A stretch of DNA of 5,882 nt from assembly GCA_910585855.1 (NCBI GenBank), contig CAJUGZ010000269.1:1-5882 (forward strand). The letters are read 5' to 3'. The position numbers and the translations under genes are program-made. Each line of letters starts with the position of its first letter. Positions within the stretch are counted from its first letter, which is position 1. A model generated the notes under the pieces. It was not told the DNA's origin, made no database searches, and saw only the letters and a program-made list of their open reading frames with translations. Origin of the DNA: an uncultured Lachnospiraceae bacterium (GTDB lineage: Bacteria > Bacillota_A > Clostridia > Lachnospirales > Lachnospiraceae). This document shows positions 1 through 5,726 of the stretch, in pieces.

Positions 1-77
1 GCAGAAGTCTTAGAACTTCTTACTTTTTGGAAACGTGGAACAGCAGGCGGTTCACCATTTTCGAATCTGGCGTCCTC
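1..77 (-). repeat. Left copy of a dispersed inverted repeat
   Basis: This stretch aligns with the reverse complement of 5637-5712. By hand count about 69 of 77 columns are identical, with seven substitutions and one single-base gap near base 35. The match begins at base 1, so the repeat probably extends to the left outside the window. It ends sharply at base 77, where the two inner flanks diverge. The arm contains the hairpin AGAAGT-CTTAGA-ACTTCT (3-20) followed by a T-run at 24-28, and the palindrome TTCGAA at 60-65. I assign minus strand because the right copy reads in the plus direction. It is probably one end of a longer intergenic repeat family. I cannot name the family. Confidence 0.85.
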
Positions 78-110
78 ATTGGGATGAATTTTTAAAGAAA
101 TTGTTTTAGG

Positions 111-150
111 AAAGGAAACGCAGAAATTCGAAGGGAAGTCTGCATCCTTT
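111..150. other. Imperfect hairpin in the leading intergenic region
   Basis: AAAGGA (111-116) can pair with TCCTTT (145-150), and inside that GCAGA (120-124) with TCTGC (139-143), with a small asymmetric internal loop and a 14-base apical loop. It lies between the left repeat copy and the first promoter. No clean T-run follows, so it is at best a weak terminator for something upstream of the window. Chance pairing is possible. Apart from this hairpin I see nothing between 78 and 182: no coding frame and no other motif. Confidence 0.25.
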
Positions 151-182
151 ATTAAAAAGTTATAAACTGACGTAAAAATTTA

Positions 183-211
183 GTGACAGCGGGACAAAAA
201 TGTATTATACT
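183..211 (+). promoter_or_regulatory. Sigma-A-type promoter for the SPFH-pcrA operon
   Basis: The -35 box GTGACA (183-188, five of six consensus bases) and the -10 box TATACT (206-211, five of six) are separated by exactly 17 bases. Transcription would start near 218, giving a leader of about 63 bases that ends in the strong ribosome site AGGAGG at 266-271. The leader holds two TAGGGT words about 12 bases apart, but no obvious operator or riboswitch. Identification rests on consensus match and position only. Confidence 0.7.
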
Positions 212-280
212 GGTAAAAGATTGTAATAGGGTTAGCATTAGGGTGAATTATTAGTACTAGAAAGTAGGAGGGATTATTTT

Positions 281-1267
281 ATGGGTCTTTTTGGAAAAGA
301 GTTCGCAAATGTTGTGGAATGGAATGAAAGTCGGGACAATGTTTTATTCTGGAAATGGGATAATAATGAGATTAAAAGAGGAAGCCGTTTAATTGTTCGT
401 CCGGGGCAGAATGCGATTTTTTTATATAATGGAAAAGTAGAGGGCGTTCGTGATGAAGAGGGAAGTTTTGATATTGAAAATGATATTATTCCTTTTTTAT
501 CGACTTTAAAGGGGTTTAAGTTTGGATTTAACAGTGGGCTTCGGGCGGAAGTTTTGTTTATTAATACAAAGGAGTTTACGGAGAAGTGGGGAACAAAGAG
601 TGAGATTAATATTCCGGCAGAAGGTTTGAATTTGCCGGGAGGTCTTCCGGTTCGGGCTTTTGGAACATTTAGTTTTAAAATTGATGATTATGAGGCAATG
701 ATTAATAAAGTAGCTGGAATTAAAAGAGAGTATACTACATTGGATGTAAAGGAACGGGTAGTTTCGAAATTAGATCAGCTTTTGATGAAATGGATTGTAA
801 AAGAAGGGAAGAATTTAAGCAATTTAATGGTCAATGCAGATATGATTTCGGCAGGAATTTGTGAAGATTTAAATTTGGAGATGGAGAAAATCGGGATTCT
901 TATTACAGATTTTAGTTTCCAAAATATTAGTTATCCAGAAGAAGTACAGAAGATGATAAAGAAGGCAGCTTCTCAGAGTATGATGGGTGATTTAGATCGT
1001 TATCAAAGGATGACGGTTATTGATTCTATGGCGAGTGGAAAAGGAGCAGGCGGTTCGGCAGCGGATATGGCACAGGCTATGGCAGGGATGCAGATGGGAA
1101 TGGCTATGGCAAATCAGATGGCACAGACTATGGGAGGAATGACAGGAACACAGGGACAGGCTATGCCAGTTCAGGGGACAGGGAATAAGCCGAATTTTTG
1201 TCCGAACTGCGGGACAAAGACAGGTGGCGGAAATTTCTGTTCAAATTGTGGAACAAAGTTGGTGTAA
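281..1267 (+). CDS. SPFH-domain protein with C-terminal zinc ribbon (YdjI / virion-core-like family)
   Basis: This is a 328-residue protein with no signal peptide and no membrane segment. The ATG is preceded by AGGAGG with a nine-base spacer, which fixes the start. The N-terminal stretch with VVEWN, the IKRGSRLIVRPGQNAIF segment (31-47) and the body to about residue 220 match the bacterial SPFH (stomatin/prohibitin/flotillin-like) family often labelled virion core protein, to which Bacillus subtilis YdjI belongs. Residues 250-295 form a linker rich in Met, Ala, Gly and Gln. The C-terminus is a zinc ribbon with two CPNC/CSNC knuckles (Cys307, 310, 320, 323). From family knowledge, YdjI works with PspA-type membrane-stress proteins as a scaffold. 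A membrane-associated scaffold role here is inference, and no PspA, YdjG or YdjH homologue is in the window. The gene is first in an operon with pcrA, two bases apart. Confidence is high for the family and low for the role. Confidence 0.88.
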   Translation: MGLFGKEFANVVEWNESRDNVLFWKWDNNEIKRGSRLIVRPGQNAIFLYNGKVEGVRDEEGSFDIENDIIPFLSTLKGFKFGFNSGLRAEVLFINTKEFTEKWGTKSEINIPAEGLNLPGGLPVRAFGTFSFKIDDYEAMINKVAGIKREYTTLDVKERVVSKLDQLLMKWIVKEGKNLSNLMVNADMISAGICEDLNLEMEKIGILITDFSFQNISYPEEVQKMIKKAASQSMMGDLDRYQRMTVIDSMASGKGAGGSAADMAQAMAGMQMGMAMANQMAQTMGGMTGTQGQAMPVQGTGNKPNFCPNCGTKTGGGNFCSNCGTKLV

Positions 1268-1269
1268 AA

Positions 1270-3462
1270 ATGAATAGTTATGACAGTTTAAATGAAAAGC
1301 AGAAGGAAGCTGTTTTTCAGACAGAAGGACCGGTTTTGATTTTGGCAGGTGCCGGTTCTGGAAAAACACGAGTATTGATCCATCGAATTGCTTATTTGGT
1401 TCAGGAAAAGGGAGTGAATCCTTGGAATATTTTGGCGATTACTTTTACAAATAAGGCAGCACAGGAGATGCGGGATCGGGTAGAGAAATTAGAGCAGGCA
1501 GAACAGGAACAAAGTATTGGTTTAGGGCTGAATCGTATTTGGGTGAGTACGTTTCATTCTGCTTGTGTACGAATTTTGCGGCGTTATATAGAGCGGCTGG
1601 GTTTTACGTCAAAATTTGCTATTTATGATATGGAAGATCAGAGAACTGTGATCAAAGAAGTCTGTAAACGATGTGAGATTGATACAAGAGAGATCAAAGA
1701 AAGAATGGTGCTTTCTGCGATTTCTAAGGCAAAAAGTCAGATGATTTCTGTGGAAGAATATAAAAAGAATACAGGCGGGGAGATCTATCACAAAAAGATT
1801 GCTATGGCTTATCAGGAGTATCAGGATCAGCTTAAGAAAAATAATGCATTGGATTTTGATGATTTACTTTGCAAAACGGTGGAATTGTTTGAAAAAGAAC
1901 CAGATGTACTGAAACAGTATCAGGAGCGTTTTCAGTATATTATGGTAGATGAATATCAGGATACGAATTTTGCGCAGTTTCGGTTGATTTATTTATTGAG
2001 CAAGGAAAGACAAAATATCTGTGTGGTAGGGGATGATGATCAGTCGATCTATCGTTTTCGTGGAGCAGATATTAAAAATATTTTAGGGTTTGAGGAAAGT
2101 TATCCAAAGGCAGCAGTGATTAAATTAGAGCAGAATTACCGTTCTTCGAAAACGATTTTAGAGGCGGCAAATCAGGTTATACGAAATAATAAAGGGCGTA
2201 AGGATAAGACGCTTTGGACAGAAAGGGATGCTGGAGAGAAGATTTGTCTGCTGCCGTGTGAAAATGGATATGAGGAAGCAGAGGGTGTGGTTTATGAGAT
2301 TCAAAGCCGGGTGCAGGCGGGAGAGTTAGAGTATAAGGATTGTGCAGTACTCTATCGGACAAATGCGCAATCTCGTATTTTAGAGGAACAGTTTATAAGA
2401 GAAAATGTGCCTTATCGAATATTTGGCGGCATTAATTTTTATGCCCGTAAGGAGATTAAGGATCTGTTGGCTTATCTGTCGGTGATAGAGAGTGGTATGG
2501 ATGATCTTTCTGTAAAGCGGATTATCAATGTACCAAGACGTGGTATAGGTATGGCTTCGATTGAACGGGTACAGGAGTTTGCTGATTCGCAGGGAATTTG
2601 TTTTTTTGACGCTCTATGCAGGGCAAAAGAGGTTTCGACATTAAAACGTGCAGCGGGAAAGTTAGAGGCATTTGTTCAAATGATTCAGTCGTTTCGCAGT
2701 AATATAGGCAGGATATCACTTCAGGCGATTTTAGAGGATGTAATTGAAACGGTTCATTATCGGGCGGAATTGGATGGAGAGGAAGAAGAAGTCGAAGCAA
2801 AAAATCAAAATATTGATGAATTGATCAGTAAAGTTGCGGAGTATGAAAAAAGGACAAGGAATCCTTCTCTGGGTGAGTTTTTAGAGGAAGTGGCATTGAT
2901 GACAGATATTGATGAATTAAACGAAACAAAAAATTATGTAGCTTTGATGACACTGCACAATGCAAAAGGATTGGAGTTTCCAAAGGTGTTTTTATGCGGA
3001 ATGGAGGAAGGAGTGTTCCCGAGTTATATCAGTCTTTCTTCTGGAAATCCAATGGATTTAGAGGAAGAAAGGCGGCTTTGTTATGTAGGAATTACCCGAG
3101 CAAAGAAAAGCCTTACGGTTTCTTTTGCTAGCCAGAGGATGCTTCGGGGGGAAACACAGTATTATCTGCCTTCTCGTTTTTTAAAAGAAATTTCATTTAC
3201 ACTGTTTCAGAAGTTTGTACCTATGGTGCGAAAGACAGAAAAAACAGATTTATTTGCAGACAGACCAAAGCAGCAGTTTGGAATCGAGAGAAAAGAGCTG
3301 TTGGAGTATCAGACAGGAGATACGGTATGGCATCAGCGATACGGAAAGGGGGTTGTAGAGGAAATTGTATCTGGGGGGCGGGACTTTGAAGTAACCGTGA
3401 GATTTGAACAGGTTGGTGTAAAAAAAATGTTTGCTTCTTTTGCGCAGCTAAAGAAAGAATAA
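1270..3462 (+). CDS. pcrA: ATP-dependent 3'-5' DNA helicase PcrA (UvrD/Rep superfamily 1)
   Basis: This 730-residue helicase unwinds DNA in nucleotide excision repair, rolling-circle plasmid replication and clearing of recombination filaments or stalled RNA polymerase (family knowledge). All superfamily 1A motifs are visible: Q-motif Gln11, Walker A GAGSGKT (27-33), motif Ia ITFTNKAAQEM (57-67), TFHS (94-97), Walker B VDEYQD (226-231), motif III GDDDQSIYRFRGAD (254-267), motif IV QNYRSS (288-293), motif V around TLHNAKGLEF (561-570) and motif VI YVGITRAKK (605-613). Residues 683-728 form the C-terminal Tudor-like domain (GDTVWHQRYGKG, FASFAQL) known in PcrA/UvrD to contact RNA polymerase. Length is normal and no key residue is missing. 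The frame stays open 24 codons upstream to 1198, but those codons overlap the zinc-ribbon coding region of the SPFH gene. The ATG at 1270 gives the usual PcrA N-terminus (SLNEKQKEAV). No good ribosome site precedes it, so translational coupling to the SPFH gene is likely. No strong terminator follows. Confidence 0.96.
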   Translation: MNSYDSLNEKQKEAVFQTEGPVLILAGAGSGKTRVLIHRIAYLVQEKGVNPWNILAITFTNKAAQEMRDRVEKLEQAEQEQSIGLGLNRIWVSTFHSACVRILRRYIERLGFTSKFAIYDMEDQRTVIKEVCKRCEIDTREIKERMVLSAISKAKSQMISVEEYKKNTGGEIYHKKIAMAYQEYQDQLKKNNALDFDDLLCKTVELFEKEPDVLKQYQERFQYIMVDEYQDTNFAQFRLIYLLSKERQNICVVGDDDQSIYRFRGADIKNILGFEESYPKAAVIKLEQNYRSSKTILEAANQVIRNNKGRKDKTLWTERDAGEKICLLPCENGYEEAEGVVYEIQSRVQAGELEYKDCAVLYRTNAQSRILEEQFIRENVPYRIFGGINFYARKEIKDLLAYLSVIESGMDDLSVKRIINVPRRGIGMASIERVQEFADSQGICFFDALCRAKEVSTLKRAAGKLEAFVQMIQSFRSNIGRISLQAILEDVIETVHYRAELDGEEEEVEAKNQNIDELISKVAEYEKRTRNPSLGEFLEEVALMTDIDELNETKNYVALMTLHNAKGLEFPKVFLCGMEEGVFPSYISLSSGNPMDLEEERRLCYVGITRAKKSLTVSFASQRMLRGETQYYLPSRFLKEISFTLFQKFVPMVRKTEKTDLFADRPKQQFGIERKELLEYQTGDTVWHQRYGKGVVEEIVSGGRDFEVTVRFEQVGVKKMFASFAQLKKE

Positions 3463-3503
3463 ATAAAATATTACAAAAGAATAAAAATATTTTTTTAGAA
3501 AAG

Positions 3504-3532
3504 TAGCAAAAATTTGAATAATGTGTTATAAT
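3504..3532 (+). promoter_or_regulatory. Extended -10 promoter for the acidic membrane protein
   Basis: A perfect TATAAT (3527-3532) is preceded by the extended element TGT (3524-3526). The -35 position at 17-base spacing is TAGCAA (3504-3509), only a partial match, as is common when an extended -10 is present. The start point would be near 3539, giving a leader of about 140 bases. This indicates that the downstream gene is transcribed independently of pcrA, although read-through from pcrA is also possible because I see no GC-rich terminator between them. Confidence 0.65.
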
Positions 3533-3553
3533 CCAGAGTATACTAATTTGTAT

Positions 3554-3599
3554 CGGAAGTCTTAGGAAAAATGGGATTTTTTTAGATTATATTTTTCCG
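3554..3599 (+). promoter_or_regulatory. Possible structured leader of the acidic membrane protein gene
   Basis: GGAAAAAT (3565-3572) is complementary to ATTTTTCC (3591-3598), an eight-base stem with an 18-base loop that itself contains a T-run. A competing pairing exists: CGGAA (3554-3558) with TTCCG (3595-3599). Two mutually exclusive stems in a leader of about 140 bases could indicate attenuation or just AT-rich chance. The structure does not match any riboswitch class I know. Between 3600 and 3663 I see no further signal. Confidence 0.25.
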
Positions 3600-3679
3600 T
3601 TAAACGATTACAGCGATGCAGATATCAGTTTTGTATTGAGATAAAATAAGAATAAGGTAAAAAAGAAAGGGTGTGCAAG

Positions 3680-4078
3680 ATGAGTAGATTTGACAAATTG
3701 GAAGAGATGATTAACATGGCTAAGGTGAATGAATTCCTTGGAAAAACAGAGAAAGACGAAAAGAAGAAAAAGATTTGTCTAATATTAGGGATTGTAGGCG
3801 CAGTGGTTGCAGTAGCAGGAATTGCTTATGCAATTTATCGTTATTTGACACCGGATTGTCTGGAAGATTTTGAAGATGACTTTGAAGACGACTTTGATGA
3901 TGACTTTTTTGATGATGAAGATGAAGAGGCAAAAGAAGCAAAGGAATCAAAAAAGGAAGAGAAAGAAGAAGCAGAGAAGGCAGAAGAAAGTGAAGACGCT
4001 GCTGTAGAGAAGATTGTAAAAGAAGTGATCGAAGAAGAATTTGAAAATGACGAGAAAAAAGAGGAAGAAAAGGAATAA
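3680..4078 (+). CDS. Small single-pass membrane protein with highly acidic C-terminal tail, function unknown
   Basis: This 132-residue protein belongs to no family I can name. A basic, amphipathic N-terminal part (1-31, ending KDEKKKK) leads to one hydrophobic segment at about 33-53 (ICLILGIVGAVVAVAGIAYA), followed by YRY. Residues 61-80 are a short tandem repeat, four units of the DFED type (DFED, DFED, DFDD, DFFD; bases 3866-3913). From 81 to the end the chain is almost only Glu, Lys, Ala and Asp, probably a charged helix or disordered tail. I chose ATG 3680 because GAAAGG (3665-3670) lies nine bases upstream. The in-frame GTG at 3671 would abut that site. The lysine cluster before the membrane segment suggests N-in/C-out by the positive-inside rule, but such acidic tails also occur in the cytoplasm, so topology is open. 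The gene has its own promoter and terminator, so it is probably monocistronic. Low-complexity composition makes homology claims risky. Confidence 0.75.
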   Translation: MSRFDKLEEMINMAKVNEFLGKTEKDEKKKKICLILGIVGAVVAVAGIAYAIYRYLTPDCLEDFEDDFEDDFDDDFFDDEDEEAKEAKESKKEEKEEAEKAEESEDAAVEKIVKEVIEEEFENDEKKEEEKE

Positions 4079-4120
4079 AGTTTTTGTATATTTCCTCTGC
4101 ATCGGCGTGCGCATAGAGAA

Positions 4121-4149
4121 AGCGGGTTTGTTGTAAACCCGCTGTTTTT
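4121..4149 (+). terminator. Rho-independent terminator after the acidic membrane protein gene
   Basis: A perfect nine-base-pair stem, AGCGGGTTT (4121-4129) with AAACCCGCT (4135-4143), closes the five-base loop GTTGT and is followed by G and TTTTT (4145-4149). It begins 42 bases after the stop codon of the acidic membrane protein gene. This is the clearest terminator in the window and separates that transcript from rlmD. Confidence 0.9.
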
Positions 4150-4201
4150 CTGTATATTGTATAGGTGGCAGAAAAAAGGAAGATTGGAAAGAGAGGTTTA
4201 A

Positions 4202-5617
4202 ATGAAAAAAGGGCAGATTGTAGAGGGCTACATAGTAAGAGTAGATTTCCCCAATAAGGCTTTTTTAGAGATAGAAGGAGAGAATATAAGGCTGAATGAA
4301 GGGATTTTGGGGCAGAAGGTAAAAGCTTCTATTACGAAAGTACGCAGTGGGAAATGTGAAGGACGGTTACTGGAGGTATTAGAAAGGGCAGATACAGAAA
4401 CTGAGAAACCAAGATGCCCTTATTTTGGGGAGTGCGGGGGATGCAGCCTTCAGACACTTTCCTATTCGGCTCAGCTAGAGCAAAAAGAAGGACAGGTTCG
4501 AAAATTATTAGATGAGGTCTGCTCTTCTTATTTATTTGAAGGAATCAAGGGAAGCCCAGTTCAGTGGGGATATCGAAATAAAATGGAGTTTTCTTTTGGG
4601 GATGAGTATAAGGACGGTCCACTGGCACTGGGTATGCATAAAAAGGGGAGTTTTTATGATTTATTGACGGTTTTTCAATGTCAGATTGCAGATAGGGATT
4701 ATAATTTGATTCTTCGCTGTGTATGGGAACATTTTGCAAAATTAAAAACACCTTATTATAAAAAAATGCAGCATACTGGTATTTTGCGGCATTTGGTGAT
4801 TCGAAAGGCAGGAAAGACAAAAGAGATTTTAATTGATTTAGTAACAGTAAGCAGTGCTTCACTCGAAACCGCAGAAATTACAAAAGAAAATGAGCAGCGG
4901 TTGTATGAGGATTTAAAACTTTCTCTGTTGACAGAGGAGTTGCTGGGGCTTTCACTGGAAGGTGAGATCAAAGGGATTCTTCATACATTAAATGATTCAT
5001 TGGCGGATGTAGTGCGGAATGATAAAACAATTATTTTATATGGACAGGATTATTTTTATGAGGAATTGCTTGGATTAAAATTTAAGATTCGACCGTTTTC
5101 TTTTTTTCAGACAAATTCATTTGGAGCGGAAGTGCTTTATGATATGGTTCGGCAGTATGTTGGGGAAACGAAAGATAAGGTAATTTTTGATTTGTACAGC
5201 GGAACGGGTACGATTGCGCAGGTTCTTGCACCGGTTGCAAAAAAGGTGATTGGAGTAGAAATTGTGGAAGAGGCAGTGGAGGCAGCAAGAGAAAATGCAG
5301 TATTCAATGGACTTTCTAATTGTGAGTTTATTGCGGAAGATGTATTAAAAGTGGTAAATAAAATTGAAGAAAAGCCAGATTTGGTTGTATTAGATCCGCC
5401 TCGGGATGGGGTGCATCCAAAGGCATTAGAAATGATTGCTAAGGAGATTCAGGCGGAAAAGATGATCTATGTATCTTGTAAGCCTACTAGTTTAGTTCGG
5501 GATTTGGCGGTGCTTTTGCGATATGGATATAGGGTGGAGCGGGTTTGCTGTGTGGATATGTTTCCTCAGACATCTGGGGTAGAAACGGTTTGTTTGTTGT
5601 CTAGAGGGGGATACTAG
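4202..5617 (+). CDS. rlmD: 23S rRNA (uracil-C5)-methyltransferase, RlmD/RlmCD type (TrmA family)
   Basis: This 471-residue enzyme transfers a methyl group from S-adenosylmethionine to C5 of uridine in 23S rRNA. The family modifies U1939 (RlmD), and in Bacillus one enzyme, RlmCD, does both U747 and U1939; sequence alone does not settle which applies here. An N-terminal TRAM-like RNA-binding domain covers about 1-60. The four Cys ligands of the 4Fe-4S cluster are Cys72, Cys78, Cys81 (CPYFGECGGC) and Cys160, with the spacing seen in Escherichia coli RumA. The SAM-binding loop is FDLYSGTGT (329-337), then LDPPRDGVH (397-405), the catalytic Cys426 in YVSCKP, and the general base Glu461 in SGVETV. 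The Cys-to-Glu distance of 35 matches E. coli RumA. The start is set by AGAGAGG (4190-4196), five bases before ATG. It follows the upstream terminator, so a promoter near 4131-4160 is expected, but I find only a weak one. The last residues (SRGGY) and the stop lie in the start of a repeat array. Confidence 0.95.
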   Translation: MKKGQIVEGYIVRVDFPNKAFLEIEGENIRLNEGILGQKVKASITKVRSGKCEGRLLEVLERADTETEKPRCPYFGECGGCSLQTLSYSAQLEQKEGQVRKLLDEVCSSYLFEGIKGSPVQWGYRNKMEFSFGDEYKDGPLALGMHKKGSFYDLLTVFQCQIADRDYNLILRCVWEHFAKLKTPYYKKMQHTGILRHLVIRKAGKTKEILIDLVTVSSASLETAEITKENEQRLYEDLKLSLLTEELLGLSLEGEIKGILHTLNDSLADVVRNDKTIILYGQDYFYEELLGLKFKIRPFSFFQTNSFGAEVLYDMVRQYVGETKDKVIFDLYSGTGTIAQVLAPVAKKVIGVEIVEEAVEAARENAVFNGLSNCEFIAEDVLKVVNKIEEKPDLVVLDPPRDGVHPKALEMIAKEIQAEKMIYVSCKPTSLVRDLAVLLRYGYRVERVCCVDMFPQTSGVETVCLLSRGGY

Positions 5618-5650
5618 AGGGCGTTAGAGAACGCTAGAGGACGCTAGATT
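5601..5650 (+). repeat. Short tandem decamer array spanning the rlmD stop codon
   Basis: Three contiguous ten-base units TAGAGGGCGT (5615-5624), TAGAGAACGC (5625-5634) and TAGAGGACGC (5635-5644) are followed by a partial unit TAGATTCG. A related unit, TAGAGGGGGA, lies just upstream at 5602-5611 inside the rlmD coding end. CTAG, usually a rare tetranucleotide in bacteria, occurs four times (5601, 5614, 5634, 5644). The rlmD stop TAG (5615-5617) is the first three bases of the first unit. The last unit overlaps the conserved repeat arm. GCGTT-AGAG-AACGC (5621-5634) can form a five-pair hairpin. Confidence 0.75.
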
Positions 5651-5712
5651 CGAAAACGGTGGGCAGCCTGCTGTTCCGGTTTCCAAAAAGCAAGAAGTTC
5701 TAAGACTTCTGC
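5637..5712 (+). repeat. Right copy of the dispersed inverted repeat
   Basis: The reverse complement matches bases 1-77 at about 90% identity, including the hairpin, the GGAACAGCAGG block (5667-5677 on this strand) and TTCGAA (5649-5654). Homology stops at 5637, within the decamer array. The left copy keeps only about one decamer-like unit at its matching edge. Because the outer flank of the left copy is not in the window, I cannot say how far the repeat continues past 5712. The hairpin-rich tail up to the window end may belong to it. Confidence 0.85.
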
Positions 5713-5726
5713 CTTTTCTTTTCTTC
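5690..5726 (+). terminator. Terminator-like hairpin within the right repeat, probably ending rlmD
   Basis: GC(A)AGAAGT (5690-5698, A5692 bulged) pairs with ACTTCTGC (5705-5712) around the loop TCTAAG. A pyrimidine tract with TTTT runs follows at 5713-5726. It lies 72 bases after the rlmD stop and no better terminator is present. Read in the opposite direction the same hairpin is followed by a T-run (complement of 5685-5689), so it may work in both directions. The stem is AT-rich and bulged, so strength is uncertain. Confidence 0.5.

Noticed and set aside
1198..1269. Upstream ATG extension of pcrA (24 more codons)
   Set aside because: It overlaps the zinc-ribbon coding end of the SPFH gene in another frame. 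The added residues do not look like a helicase N-terminus, and ATG 1270 gives the standard PcrA start.
1609..2800. Minus-strand open frames inside pcrA, and similar ones inside the acidic membrane protein gene and rlmD
   Set aside because: They lie entirely opposite well-supported coding genes, have no ribosome sites, and their composition (Leu, Pro, Ser, His rich) is typical of antisense shadows.
3483..3496. AAAAAT/ATTTTT as a terminator after pcrA
   Set aside because: It is a pure AT palindrome with no loop and no GC pairs. It would not form a stable terminator hairpin.
3557..3565. Third partial copy of the repeat (GAAGTCTTAG shared with the arm)
   Set aside because: Only about ten bases match and the flanks do not align, so it is probably chance.
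3671..3679. GTG start three codons upstream for the acidic membrane protein
   Set aside because: The ribosome site GAAAGG ends at 3670, directly against the GTG, while the ATG at 3680 has a normal nine-base spacing.
4131..4160. Promoter for rlmD (TTGTAA with TATATT)
   Set aside because: The -35 lies inside the terminator loop and stem, the boxes match only partly, and the spacing is 16 bases. A promoter is expected here, but this one is not convincing enough to annotate.
5601..5650. CRISPR array or integrase attachment site
   Set aside because: The ten-base units are contiguous without spacers, and no cas, integrase or tRNA gene is present.
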